From positions 62,001 to 126,000 of the forward strand of contig JBAXVX010000002.1 in the NCBI GenBank assembly GCA_037128705.1: a stretch of 64,000 nt of DNA. Direction: 5' to 3'. Positions 33,991 through 43,183 of this stretch are shown here, one piece after another. The notes beneath the pieces were generated by a model. The model worked only from the letters and a program-made list of their open reading frames with translations, did no database searches and had not been told where the DNA came from. A program made the position numbers and the translations under genes. The DNA is from CAIVAT01 sp037128705 (GTDB taxonomy: Bacteria; Bacteroidota; Bacteroidia; Bacteroidales; FEN-979). How positions within the stretch are numbered: position 1 is the stretch's first letter; the number at the start of each line of letters is the position of its first letter.

Positions 33991-36129
33991 TTAGTTCCAA
34001 ATGGTATAGGAACCGTTGTAAATGATCTGGCAATAGTAGTTCAGGGTTAAGGCATGCACGTTCCCTGTGGAATTCGGATTGTCAAGCCAGAATCCAAAAT
34101 TGTAAGACTTTGAGCCGCTGCTGACCTGCACATTCGTAACTCCTGATTCCTCCGAAAATGAGGTTATATCGAACAATGTCCTGTTTGACTCCACGCGTTG
34201 TCCGGCATTCTGGGGTATCACCATGTCTGTACCGCCATACATATGCATTTTCGCCTGTGTCAGGTAAGGTGGAGAGGTGTAATAATAAGTGAATGCCGAT
34301 ATGGTCTTGGGATCCTGGTCCGATTGATTATTCCCAATGTTCACGTCTGATACACGGCAGTCAACCACATAACATTGATGACTGGTTTCACAAAGCGGAC
34401 CGTTATATCCAATCTGGTTGTACGATTCGATAAAATACTGCAGAAATGAGTTGTGGGGATAATCATTGCCGCCACCATCGGTGGTACAAAAAACCGGGGG
34501 ATTGCATTGAGAAGTACTGCCATTGAAAGAGTTCCATAAAAAGTTGGTTCCGGCATTATGCAGGTTTGCGTTGTCATTGAAGTGTAAATAACCCCATGGC
34601 CAGTAAAGCGAGGCGGAACCGAACGAAATACAGAAGGTTGATGAATAGGACGGTGAGGTTTGCGAAGGATCGTCGGGATTCACCCAAACCATTGAAACAT
34701 TGCCGCTGGGTATCGATAGGTGCGACCATGGTATCGTTGGAAAAGAAACAGGTATCGGTACCAAATCGCCACTTGGGCTGATGTTATCGACTCCGTTCCC
34801 CCGGTAAAAACATACTTTATTATCGGGCGCACTGGAAGATCCTGTCCAGTAAGTATACGGATACTGACTTTTATGCATCCCGCCGTTATCTATTGTAAAC
34901 GGATACGTATTGAGGCCGGTGGAAAATGACATAGCCGATGAGCAGTAATTCCTGGGTAGCGACATGGTCAGGAATAAGCTTCCGGGGTTCTGTCCAATGG
35001 AAAGCCTGATCATTCGTGCAAGTAAATTGGCTCTTGAAATAAATGGTCCGCAGGCATGGTCGATCGCAATGCCGTAATTAAAACTTTCCAAATCGGTATT
35101 GAACTGACTGGTTGTGCGGTAATCGATTAGATTGATGCTCAGGTAGTCGACAACCTCGAGAAACATTGCAACCTCATTCTCAATCATCGGACGGAATCCC
35201 TGAGTTATATAATACTGTACCACGCTGTCCCCGCCGGTTTCCCATGCATTTTCAGCATTGCTGTAAACGATCAGTGCCTTAAATTGAGCGTTTAGAATAT
35301 AGAGGAAATAGTTTTCGAGCAGTTTGTAGGTTGACAGGGCGTTACCGGGAATTTTGGTGTAGGCGTTGGCATTGTTGTGCAAAATGATATCATCGGTAAA
35401 AATCTTCAGCACACTGGTGCTGAATCCGGGACAGACCAAATCGTTTAACTTGCTTATCTGCAACTGCATGTCATTGTCGTCGACAGGACTTTGCGCATAC
35501 CTGTTGATAAAATTGGGCACCACCTCATTTTGTAAGGTTGAAATAGTAATCGAGGGTTTCCCCTGCAAGGCAAGTTTTGTATTTTTAGTATAGTATCTCA
35601 AACCGACATTTCTGCCTGAATCTACCGCACCTTTCACATTGGTGACATAGGAATGGGTGGCCATTCCTGAGATGTAGGTGATGATATTGGCCTGTGTCAT
35701 ATACAACTGGTTCGACAGGTTTTGAATGTCCTGCATGATCAGGGTGTCAAGTTGCAGGGCCTGGTCAAGTTCCTGGTCAATTTTTGCGAAATCGGATTCA
35801 GTTTGTTTGTTTTCGTGAAGTTCCTTCATTGCATCGATGATGTCCCCGAAAGGGAGGTCGGGTTCATTTTCACCTTCGCCGATGCCTGTGCCCATATGAT
35901 ATATTAAGCTTCCCAGGAACGGATTCGGGCTGGAAGTTTCAGCAAAGGTCAGGAATTTATACCCGTTGGTCTTGAAAAGACTTTCGGGATTGGAATTCGC
36001 TGAATTAATGGGTGTAAAGTTCATGGGCGATTCCTTCTTGCGGCAGGAGCTATTCAAGACAACAAGGGAGGCAAACATCAAAACCACCGCAAGGAAGGTG
36101 ATGGATTTTATAAGTTTTTTCATAATCAT
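33991..36129 (-). CDS. Large unrecognised lipoprotein
   Basis: A 712-residue lipoprotein with lipobox VLNSSC followed by RKKE. I recognise no domain. Residues about 85-420 look all-helical (LDQALQLDTLIMQDIQNLSN, LLENYFLYILNAQFKALIVY, MIENEVAMFLEVVDYLSINL), while residues about 420-712 are rich in S, N, G and Y with many short strands and several Cys (CNPPVFCTTDGG, CETSHQCYVVDC), suggesting a beta-rich exported domain. A helical bundle plus beta domain could fit a pore-forming or adhesion protein, but this is only a guess. It is the last or second-last gene of the operon starting at 37037. Confidence 0.65.
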   Translation of the reverse strand: MIMKKLIKSITFLAVVLMFASLVVLNSSCRKKESPMNFTPINSANSNPESLFKTNGYKFLTFAETSSPNPFLGSLIYHMGTGIGEGENEPDLPFGDIIDAMKELHENKQTESDFAKIDQELDQALQLDTLIMQDIQNLSNQLYMTQANIITYISGMATHSYVTNVKGAVDSGRNVGLRYYTKNTKLALQGKPSITISTLQNEVVPNFINRYAQSPVDDNDMQLQISKLNDLVCPGFSTSVLKIFTDDIILHNNANAYTKIPGNALSTYKLLENYFLYILNAQFKALIVYSNAENAWETGGDSVVQYYITQGFRPMIENEVAMFLEVVDYLSINLIDYRTTSQFNTDLESFNYGIAIDHACGPFISRANLLARMIRLSIGQNPGSLFLTMSLPRNYCSSAMSFSTGLNTYPFTIDNGGMHKSQYPYTYWTGSSSAPDNKVCFYRGNGVDNISPSGDLVPIPVSFPTIPWSHLSIPSGNVSMVWVNPDDPSQTSPSYSSTFCISFGSASLYWPWGYLHFNDNANLHNAGTNFLWNSFNGSTSQCNPPVFCTTDGGGNDYPHNSFLQYFIESYNQIGYNGPLCETSHQCYVVDCRVSDVNIGNNQSDQDPKTISAFTYYYTSPPYLTQAKMHMYGGTDMVIPQNAGQRVESNRTLFDITSFSEESGVTNVQVSSGSKSYNFGFWLDNPNSTGNVHALTLNYYCQIIYNGSYTIWN

Positions 36130-36147
36130 TTTTATTAAGGAATGAAA

Positions 36148-36753
36148 TTACTGAACAAGTGTCATGGTCGATTCATGGGTCTCCGTGTAGGTTCCAATCG
36201 TTTTTTGCCATTTGCAGTTAACGACGATCTCCTTGTTTTTCAGTTCATCAAGGACCCAGGAATAGAGGACCGTCGGGGTGCCCTGCATACTGATATCCGG
36301 TGAACTTGTCAGGATGTGAAAGGTCACCATCTGCTTGTTTTTTATATTTTCATTCTTATTTCCCTCACTCCAAAACCAGCTGCCCGATTCGGCATAGTTT
36401 AATTTTTCCCCTACGCTCCTTGTTATGGCTTTTTCCAAACTGTAACCCCCCTTTTTATCAATGTTTATCCACCATGTATAGCTGCCAGTTACCACCTTCG
36501 ATCCTGTGGTTTCAGAATAGGCTCCCTCGTTACAGATGATGGTTGTGGTAGAAGAAAGGCCATTGTCAGAAGCGGAAACGACTTCCTGGAAATATTTTAC
36601 GGTCCAGCTGCCAGCCAAACGTTCGGTGCGCGAGCGGAAAGAGATTGCAGGATCATTAGGCCCCTTTTTGCATGACTGGCCTGATAAAAGAATAAGGCAA
36701 GCAATAATGATGATCATTGGAAATGACTTTGGAAATGAACAGATTGTTTTCAT
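36148..36753 (-). CDS. Lipocalin-like hypothetical lipoprotein
   Basis: A 201-residue lipoprotein with lipobox LSGQSC followed by KKG. The mature part begins RLAGSWTVKYFQEV, a common opening of lipocalin-like or DUF5004-like Bacteroidota lipoproteins, and is beta-rich to the end (ETHESTMTLVQ). It lies 18 nt upstream of the large lipoprotein at 33991 and 29 nt downstream of the small protein at 36783. Function is unknown. Confidence 0.65.
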   Translation of the reverse strand: MKTICSFPKSFPMIIIIACLILLSGQSCKKGPNDPAISFRSRTERLAGSWTVKYFQEVVSASDNGLSSTTTIICNEGAYSETTGSKVVTGSYTWWINIDKKGGYSLEKAITRSVGEKLNYAESGSWFWSEGNKNENIKNKQMVTFHILTSSPDISMQGTPTVLYSWVLDELKNKEIVVNCKWQKTIGTYTETHESTMTLVQ

Positions 36754-36782
36754 AATTCTCGTTTTTTAAAGGTTATTTGGAT

Positions 36783-37037
36783 TTATTGATTTTCATTTTT
36801 TTTCATTAACTCTTCACTCTTTCTTTTCTCCATCTTCACCTCTTCTATCAACTTCCTGTAAACACGCCCCTCCATTCGGGCCAGTTCGGCAAAACGGTTC
36901 AATGTTTTCGCAAAATCATTCTTTTCGTCTTCCGGTTCATCGCATGAGGGTTCTTCATCCCATGATGAAGTAAAGTCGTTTGTCTCCTGGTCGGGCAGCC
37001 GGGAAGATAAGGGAAGGGAATTGTCGTTGGGTTCCAT
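36783..37037 (-). CDS. Small acidic coiled-coil protein
   Basis: An 84-residue protein with an acidic, disordered N-terminus (SSWDEEPSCDEPEDE) and a helical basic C-terminus (FAELARMEGRVYRKLIEEVK). There is no signal peptide. It is short, but it keeps coding character and tight spacing with the lipoprotein genes downstream, so I accept it as real. It may be a cytoplasmic helper or regulator of the operon; I do not recognise it. Confidence 0.5.
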   Translation of the reverse strand: MEPNDNSLPLSSRLPDQETNDFTSSWDEEPSCDEPEDEKNDFAKTLNRFAELARMEGRVYRKLIEEVKMEKRKSEELMKKNENQ

Positions 37038-37172
37038 GCTGCAATGATAGCTCAGGGCATGGCCGGTATCCTAATTCCCGGGTACTGAAAACCTACTGAA
37101 AAACCGACAGGTTCGGGAAAAGTATACTTAAAAATTACTGGATGAAACTACCGTGAATTGTAAACCTCTGAA

Positions 37173-38924
37173 TTATAGTGTGATAAGAAAAGTGGTGAGG
37201 TTCTGGTCATCTCCCAGGTTCAGTTTCTTTTTGATCTGGTATTTTGAAGACTCAATGGTTCTTGAACTTCGGTTGAGCATATGGGCGATCTCTTTGGTTG
37301 AGAGGTTGAGCCTGACCATGGAGCATATTTTCCGGTCGTTGGTTGTCAGATCAGGGAAACGGGCGATAAGCTTTGCCAGGAAGGCGGGATGCATTTTTTC
37401 GAAATATTTTTCGACCTCTTCCCAGAGATTGTCATCGGTTGGTTTGCTAAATTCGTCTACCAGGCTTTGCAAAACAGTTTGACCTTCACGGTTGATAAAC
37501 GGGACAAGCGCGACGAGCTTTTCGGCAAATACTGCCTTTTTCTCTGCGTGGCCGGCCAGATGCAGGGCTTTGGCGGTAAGAGCATGACTCATCTTCATCA
37601 AATCCTCTTTTGCCTCCAGGGCCTCCTGTTCTGATTTGATCTTGTTGAGAATAAGTTGTTTTCTTTTACGCAGAAAGATGCCTGCTAAAATAATGGCAGT
37701 CAACAGCGCAGCCAGGGCGAATGCTGTAATCATCCCCATGCGGAATCTATGAACCCGGATATCTGCTTTCAGCAATTCGTTTTCAGCAGACATTTTTTCT
37801 GTTTCATAACGGATGCTCAGCTCTTCGATGGCCTTTGTTTTTTCAGCCGATGCCAGGGTGTCTTTCAGGGCATTGTATCGTTTGAAGAAATTCAATGCAA
37901 GCCGATCTTGCTGCAAGGTATCATACACCCGGCTGTAAAGGAGGAAAATCCGGGATTGCAAACCTGGATCATTTTCGGGAGTAATCAGTTTTTCGGCCGT
38001 GGTCAGGTTGATGATCGCCTCGTTCCAGTTTGCCTTGTCAAAATGAATTTCGGCCAGGTCAAAGTAAACAGCTGCTTCAGCCCAGGTATTGTTGATTTGC
38101 CTGATCATCGGCAGGGCTTTACGGTACCAGTCAAAAGCATTCTGAAAATCACCCTTCGCCTTATAAAGCTGGGCCAGGTTACTGGTAGTCACTGCCATAC
38201 CAAAAACGTTGTGATTCTGGTTGTAAAACCCGAGTGATTTCTTGAGATGATACTCTGCCTGGGTGAAATTTCCGATTGATTTAAAGGCAACACCAAGGTT
38301 TACCCCTGCATCAGCCATCATCCTTTCATCATTTTCTTCTGCAAAAATCTCCAATGCTTTTTGATGCGCACTTAATGCCTGGTCGACTTTCATGAGTTGT
38401 TCATAAACCAGTCCCAGGCTCATGTACACGCGAGCCTGTTTCGGCAGATCTTTTGTTTTCGTATACCATTTGAGCGCCCGATTGTAGCAGGTCAGAGAAT
38501 TTTCAAACGAACCGATCTGCGACCATGCGATCCCGAGGTTGTTGGTCACCTTTGCCATGCCCTCCCCATCATTCAGCGAGTCATAAATCCGACTGCTTTC
38601 CTGCAGCAGCAGCACCGCCTGTCTGTTTTGCTGCATCATCAGCATCAGGATGGCTATGTCATTCATGGCATCTGCCTCCAGGCTGCGGTCGTTCATGGCC
38701 CTGGCCTGTTTCCTCGCCTCGCCGGCATATTCAATTGATTTTGCCGGATCTGATGGTTTGTAGTATTTCCCCAGCGCTTTGAGCGCCTTGAACCTGGCTT
38801 CTCCTGATGCATTCTTCACGATTAGAAGCAAACTATCGGCCTTGTTCTGTGCCGCAACGCCAGTCAAATGTGCAAGGCATATCATAATTGCCGACAGTAG
38901 AAGGTACGTACGGTAGGGTTTCAT
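37173..38924 (-). CDS. TPR regulator with C-terminal LuxR-type HTH
   Basis: A 583-residue protein. The start at 38924 (MKPYRTYLLLSAIMICLAHL) follows a TAGCTTTG box at 38970, whose transcription start lies downstream of the first in-frame Met at 38972. A signal peptide ending near VAAQ leads into about seven TPR units (SLEADAMNDIAI, AKVTNNLGIAWSQIG, ARVYMSLGLVYEQL), then a membrane helix (MGMITAFALAALLTAIILAG), a coiled coil and a LuxR-like helix-turn-helix at the end (LSTKEIAHMLNRSSRTIES). This is a known Bacteroidota layout in which the TPR part lies outside and the HTH part inside. It probably senses a periplasmic signal and regulates genes; targets are unknown. Confidence 0.82.
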   Translation of the reverse strand: MKPYRTYLLLSAIMICLAHLTGVAAQNKADSLLLIVKNASGEARFKALKALGKYYKPSDPAKSIEYAGEARKQARAMNDRSLEADAMNDIAILMLMMQQNRQAVLLLQESSRIYDSLNDGEGMAKVTNNLGIAWSQIGSFENSLTCYNRALKWYTKTKDLPKQARVYMSLGLVYEQLMKVDQALSAHQKALEIFAEENDERMMADAGVNLGVAFKSIGNFTQAEYHLKKSLGFYNQNHNVFGMAVTTSNLAQLYKAKGDFQNAFDWYRKALPMIRQINNTWAEAAVYFDLAEIHFDKANWNEAIINLTTAEKLITPENDPGLQSRIFLLYSRVYDTLQQDRLALNFFKRYNALKDTLASAEKTKAIEELSIRYETEKMSAENELLKADIRVHRFRMGMITAFALAALLTAIILAGIFLRKRKQLILNKIKSEQEALEAKEDLMKMSHALTAKALHLAGHAEKKAVFAEKLVALVPFINREGQTVLQSLVDEFSKPTDDNLWEEVEKYFEKMHPAFLAKLIARFPDLTTNDRKICSMVRLNLSTKEIAHMLNRSSRTIESSKYQIKKKLNLGDDQNLTTFLITL

Positions 38925-38969
38925 GATCTGTTTTTTCTTGCTGACTTTGTTTTCCTGGTAATTATTTAT

Positions 38970-38977
38970 CAAAGCTA
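38970..38977 (-). promoter_or_regulatory. -7 box for TPR-LuxR gene
   Basis: TAGCTTTG on the minus strand fits TAnnTTTG; no TTG at the expected distance. It sets the gene start at 38924. Confidence 0.45.
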
Positions 38978-39156
38978 TAAATTATTCGATGAAAATGATA
39001 CATGTATTGAATGTTTTCACTGCATAAAACAGGTCATTTGAAGATACCGATTCCATTAGTTTTAGGGCAGGTTCCTGGTCGGGACGGGCGCACTGATTTC
39101 CTTTCGCCAATTTTGGCTGACCAGTTCGCAGTAATCGAAAAATCCGTAAAGGTTGT

Positions 39157-40701
39157 TTATCTTGCGTAGACCATCTTCTTTGTAACTGTCTTGTGGTCGG
39201 TGACCAGCGAATAATGGTACATCCCCGAGGGGAGATCCCATTTTTCGGGCGAGAAACTGACTACATGTTTTCCTGGGGACATCTTTTTGTTAGAGATGAT
39301 CGTTGCCACGGTTTTCCCGAAGAGGTCGGTCACCAGGAGGGTCACGGCCGAAGTGCTTTCGAGTTTGAAGGAGAAGAAGGTGTTCTCGCGGAAAGGGTTG
39401 GGTGTGTTCTGCGTCAGCGAAAGGGGGATGGCCTTTCCGGGCTCCTTCCCGACGGTGGTGGGGTCGATGGGGGCGCCCCAGAGCGTCAGTTCCCCTTCGT
39501 CCATGCGCATCCAGGTGGCGAAGACCTTGTCGTTATGGGCGACCACCCCGATGTAATGGCCAAAGAATACGGTCGAGAAGGGGATGAAGGAGGTTTCACT
39601 GATTTTGTGATTCGCGAAGGTTTCGCCGCCGTCGTCCGAAATGGCGAGATAGACATCGGTGTTGGCGTTGGTGTAATTCCTCCGGTCGTAAAAGATGACA
39701 TAAATCTTGCCGGTCACCTGGTCGATGGTGATGAAATTGAAGAACTGGTGCGTTACCGAAGCGTCATCATTGACCTTTTTGGGTTCCGACCAGGTATTGC
39801 CGCCGTCGGTCGATTTCACCAGCCAGATGTTGGCATCGCCCTGGGCTCCCCTGCGGTCGGTCCAGTTGATGTAGATGGTTCCGTTCGCAGGCCCTCCGCT
39901 GCGGTCGCATGCGATGACCGGGAAGGAGACCCCTGTCTGGATTCCCGGGATGGAGACGATCCACTGGACCGGGAACCCGGTCACATTGATGTCGGTACCG
40001 AGCCAGGTTTCACCTTCATCGAGCGACCGGTCGAACATCAGTCCGGCCGGGCTCCACCAGGCCACGTAAACCTCCCCGTTGGGACCGGTAGCCGGGTAAG
40101 AGCCGTGAACGCTGCCGAATCCGCCTGTGGCGTTGCCACCGATGTTGCTGACCAATTTCTGGTCGCCCCAGGATGCCCCCCCATCGGTCGATTTCGAGAT
40201 AAATATATCGGTCGAATCCGTGGGGCTGGAACTTCCCCAGTTGTTGAACCGGGTCCAGGAGGTGTAAAGGTTATCGTGCACAGGGTCATAAACCGCCCAC
40301 TCCTTGTCGATGTCGTAGCTGTTGTATACCGCTGTATAGGATCCGTCGGACCAGGGAGGCTGAAATCCCTCCATCTTCTGGCAAACCACCCGGCTCAGGT
40401 TGGGGACGAGGTGGAAATAGTAGAAGTTCCCGTCGTTGCCGGCAACGATCACCGGGTCGCAATTTACCCCGAACGACGAGGTCAGTATCCCATGTTGCCA
40501 GGTTGCGCCCCCGTCATCCGACAGGTAATACTGATCGGGATTGACCCCGATTACGATCTGGCCGGTGTTGGCCGGATTCATGCATATGGCCGGTTCGTTG
40601 GGCCAGTCGCCCGCCACGCCGATCTGGATGTTGGTTACCTGTGAAAAGAGGGTGCCGGCGAACAGGAGACTCAGCACGAAGATGATCAGGTTTGTTTTCA
40701 T
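39157..40701 (-). CDS. T9SS-sorted BNR/sialidase-like beta-propeller protein
   Basis: A 514-residue secreted protein. The start at 40701 (MKTNLIIFVLSLLFAGTLFSQ) gives a clean signal peptide; the open frame reaches 40839 but those 46 residues look non-coding. Asp-box motifs typical of sialidase/BNR propellers recur: SDDGGATWQ, STDGGASWG, SLDEGETWLG, STDGGNTWS and SDDGGETFA. The C-terminal about 90 residues are a T9SS sorting domain (LTQNTPNPFRENTFFSFKL, then GKTVATII and GMYHYSLVT, ending MVYAR). True sialidase catalytic residues are not evident, so glycosidase activity is not claimed. It is likely secreted and surface-bound. Confidence 0.85.
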   Translation of the reverse strand: MKTNLIIFVLSLLFAGTLFSQVTNIQIGVAGDWPNEPAICMNPANTGQIVIGVNPDQYYLSDDGGATWQHGILTSSFGVNCDPVIVAGNDGNFYYFHLVPNLSRVVCQKMEGFQPPWSDGSYTAVYNSYDIDKEWAVYDPVHDNLYTSWTRFNNWGSSSPTDSTDIFISKSTDGGASWGDQKLVSNIGGNATGGFGSVHGSYPATGPNGEVYVAWWSPAGLMFDRSLDEGETWLGTDINVTGFPVQWIVSIPGIQTGVSFPVIACDRSGGPANGTIYINWTDRRGAQGDANIWLVKSTDGGNTWSEPKKVNDDASVTHQFFNFITIDQVTGKIYVIFYDRRNYTNANTDVYLAISDDGGETFANHKISETSFIPFSTVFFGHYIGVVAHNDKVFATWMRMDEGELTLWGAPIDPTTVGKEPGKAIPLSLTQNTPNPFRENTFFSFKLESTSAVTLLVTDLFGKTVATIISNKKMSPGKHVVSFSPEKWDLPSGMYHYSLVTDHKTVTKKMVYAR

Positions 40702-40942
40702 ACCTTCGGGATATAAACGGCATAAAAATATTCCATTCTCCATGCCCGAAGCAAATGCATTCTGTGAAACCCTGTTTACCGCCGGTATCTGCCGGGTGAA
40801 TTTTGTCAGCCATGTTATGGTGAAGGTTTCATAAAACAATGATTCATTACATTGTGCAACATATTTTGTAAATAATTTCTTAACAATAATTTAACACTCC
40901 TGTCGTAAGGAATTGCCTGAGTACAGCTACTTTTGTAACTTC
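40702..40942. other. Divergent intergenic region
   Basis: A 241-base region that is GC-rich at the left and AT-rich at the right. It holds the -7 box at 40928 close to the next start codon. No further gene is seen. Confidence 0.5.
40928..40935 (+). promoter_or_regulatory. -7 box just before the start at 40943
   Basis: TACTTTTG fits TAnnTTTG and ends seven bases before ATG 40943, so a transcript from it would be almost leaderless. The -33 element is poor. Confidence 0.3.
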
Positions 40943-41245
40943 ATGAAAAGCAATCGGAAAATATCATTTGGAATTCTGTTTACCCTGGCAGTTCTATTCT
41001 GTTTCGGAACAAATGCATATTCAAATTCCGGTATCCGATCATATAGTGCTGCGTTAACATCATCTTCAAATAATGGTGAAAATAGTTTCAGTTCGGATAT
41101 TGATTCATTCGATGACGATCAGGATTTTCATGTTATTGAAAACCGTTTATGGGAGGAACCAATATCTCCAATGCCAATTCCCCTCCACCTCCTTTTGATC
41201 AATAAATTCGTCCTTTCTGTCTGGCAACCGCCAAAGGTTTCCTAA
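40943..41245 (+). CDS. Small exported hypothetical protein
   Basis: A 100-residue protein with a signal peptide (ISFGILFTLAVLFCFGTNAYS) followed by a Ser/Asp-rich stretch (SSDIDSFDDDQDF) and a hydrophobic C-terminus (PMPIPLHLLLINKFVLSVW). The start at 40943 is preferred to the TTG at 40913 because it begins the signal peptide. Function is not recognised; the coding case is moderate. Confidence 0.5.
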   Translation: MKSNRKISFGILFTLAVLFCFGTNAYSNSGIRSYSAALTSSSNNGENSFSSDIDSFDDDQDFHVIENRLWEEPISPMPIPLHLLLINKFVLSVWQPPKVS

Positions 41246-41367
41246 GCAATTTCATCTTTATTTTTCTCACAGGTTCATCAGGAATCTAAATTCCGGAATG
41301 TCTCAATTGCAAATTTTTATGCATCTGAGAGAACTTGTAATCATTTATTTATTTAAAACTATACGAT

Positions 41368-41727
41368 ATGGGATTTGATGATTTTTTTGAAGAAAAACGA
41401 AAGTATCATGGCAATTACAGGGAGTACGGATACCATGATGACCATGAAGACAACACATATTCGCACGGACAGCACCATCCGGCCCACCGTAACGAAGGCC
41501 ACCTGCAACTGTTTGCTATTCTGGAAAAGATCAGGAATAACAGAAAGCTGAAAATTATTGTTATAATGGCAGTTATCGTGTTATTAATCATTGCAGTTGC
41601 CCTTATTGCAGCTTTCCTGCCACTGATCATAAAACTTTTCAATTATATTTCTCAGAATGGAATACAAAGCATATTTGATGCGATCACCGGATTCCTGGAC
41701 AAACTTTGGAAAGGTTCAGGTAAGTGA
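41368..41727 (+). CDS. Small His-rich membrane protein, hypothetical
   Basis: A 119-residue protein. The N-terminal 45 residues are charged and contain many His (YHDDHEDNTYSHGQHHPAH), which could bind metal or be disordered. A single long hydrophobic segment follows at about 62-90 (IIVIMAVIVLLIIAVALIAA), then a helical C-terminus (GIQSIFDAITGFLDKLWKG) that looks amphipathic. It does not match a family I know. It precedes the dedA-like gene but has a separate gap of 153 nt. Confidence 0.55.
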   Translation: MGFDDFFEEKRKYHGNYREYGYHDDHEDNTYSHGQHHPAHRNEGHLQLFAILEKIRNNRKLKIIVIMAVIVLLIIAVALIAAFLPLIIKLFNYISQNGIQSIFDAITGFLDKLWKGSGK

Positions 41728-41844
41728 TTTCCTATTACCCTGCATTTTAAACCAAGGATGACCTGCATATTGATTTTTGGTGTTTTCATAGTGTTCAGTC
41801 GGATGGTGAGCTTTCAACTGAATACTTACTCTGTTATGTTATGA

Positions 41845-41852
41845 TATTTTTG
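41845..41852 (+). promoter_or_regulatory. -7 box for DedA gene
   Basis: TATTTTTG fits TAnnTTTG, 28 nt before the ATG at 41881. No clear -33 TTG. Confidence 0.4.
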
Positions 41853-41880
41853 GGAAGAAGAAATTAAATTATGATCGAAA

Positions 41881-42570
41881 ATGGAAACCTTAAATTCATT
41901 ACTTGATTTTCTATTACACTTTGATAAACAGTTGTTTTCAATGATTCAAAATTACGGAGTTTGGATTTATGCCATCCTGTTTCTGATTATTTTCATTGAA
42001 ACCGGAATTATCCTGATGCCGTTTTTACCGGGCGATTCGCTTTTGTTCATTGCAGGCACTTTCTGTGCCGGAGTGATGAATGAATCAGGAAATATGGCAG
42101 GATTAAATGTATGGATCGTTCTGCTATTGCTTATTGTTGCGGCAGTTGCCGGCGACAGCTTAAACTATTTTCTTGGCAAAACACTCGGGATGAGCATTTT
42201 ATCCTGGAACATAAAAGGTCGACAATTGGTGGGGCAAAAATACCTCGATCAGACCCATGCGTTTTATGAAAAACACGGACCTAAGACCATCATATTTGCC
42301 CGGTTTGTTCCGGTAGTGCGCACGTTTGCTCCCTTTGTGGCAGGTATCGGCGCCATGAATTATAAAAAATTTATCCGGTTCAATGTCATTGGAGGTATTA
42401 CCTGGGTGACAGGCCTGGTATTACTGGGTTATTTCTTTGGTAATTTTCCCCTGGTACAAAAGAATTTTGAAATTGTGGTTTTTGGTATTATTGGATTGTC
42501 ATTATTGCCGGTGATTATAGAAACTATCCGGGCAAAAATCAAAGGATCTGAAGCAAGGCTTCAATTTTAA
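41881..42570 (+). CDS. DedA-family membrane protein
   Basis: A 229-residue inner-membrane protein with about five hydrophobic segments. The DedA hallmarks are FIETGIILMPFLPGDSLLF near the N-terminus, then GDSLNYFLGKTLG, and the C-terminal ARFVPVVRTFAPFVAGIG. DedA proteins act in lipid carrier recycling (undecaprenyl phosphate translocation) and membrane integrity in bacteria. Its Met is preceded by GAAA and a promoter box. It shares a 19-nt identical start region with the TerB-like gene that follows 53 nt later. Confidence 0.88.
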   Translation: METLNSLLDFLLHFDKQLFSMIQNYGVWIYAILFLIIFIETGIILMPFLPGDSLLFIAGTFCAGVMNESGNMAGLNVWIVLLLLIVAAVAGDSLNYFLGKTLGMSILSWNIKGRQLVGQKYLDQTHAFYEKHGPKTIIFARFVPVVRTFAPFVAGIGAMNYKKFIRFNVIGGITWVTGLVLLGYFFGNFPLVQKNFEIVVFGIIGLSLLPVIIETIRAKIKGSEARLQF

Positions 42571-42623
42571 TTTCCGGATCAATTTTTACTTTTATCAGTA
42601 TTAACCTCTCAAAATTATAAAAA

Positions 42624-43064
42624 ATGGAAACCTTAAATTATTTGGATTATTCATTAAAACAACAAAATATTGAATACTTTATTCATCTTGTCCGAATTGC
42701 AAAAGCAGATGATTTTTTAAGCAAGCCTGAATTGGATTTACTGCATAGAATGGGCAGAATGATTGGTTTTTCTGACACGGAAATCGATCAATATATTGAA
42801 TCAACTGACAAGTCAGACTATTTGCCTCCCTATGAATTATCCAAGCGCTTTGAACAGGTTTGTGGCATTATGAAGATGGCGTTCTCTGATGGGATAATTG
42901 ATAAAAATGAAATGCGTTTGGTAACCAGTTTCGCACTAAAATCAGGCTTTCCTGAAAATGAAATCCCCAAACTGATGCTTCTTCTTATAACTGGCATTAA
43001 ACAAGGCCATGACGAAGACGATTTGTTTGAATTATATAAAAAGAGCCGGAAATCCTTTAGCTGA
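42624..43064 (+). CDS. TerB-like protein
   Basis: A 146-residue cytoplasmic helical protein. The pattern LVRIAKADDFLSKPELDLL and MKMAFSDGIIDKNEMRL resembles the two repeats of the TerB tellurite-resistance family, where an A(D/S)G(x)3-4 acidic motif binds metal in some members. No other ter genes are nearby, so resistance to tellurite is not implied. It probably forms an operon with the DedA gene. Confidence 0.65.
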   Translation: METLNYLDYSLKQQNIEYFIHLVRIAKADDFLSKPELDLLHRMGRMIGFSDTEIDQYIESTDKSDYLPPYELSKRFEQVCGIMKMAFSDGIIDKNEMRLVTSFALKSGFPENEIPKLMLLLITGIKQGHDEDDLFELYKKSRKSFS

Positions 43065-43183
43065 GTCGAAAATGTCTGTTTAATTTATCAGAGAACGTCG
43101 AATGAGTGCGACGCCTCGGCAACAACAGGGATTATGGTAACCGAGATAGAGGTAGCCTTCCTTGTCAAATGCAGGATGGTCGA

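Noticed and set aside
39193..40644. A 483-codon plus-strand open frame antisense to the BNR protein
   Set aside because: It mirrors the minus-strand gene with GC-rich third positions. Its product is a Gly/Val/Asp/Arg-rich string without domains, and the minus-strand protein has clear Asp boxes and a T9SS tail.
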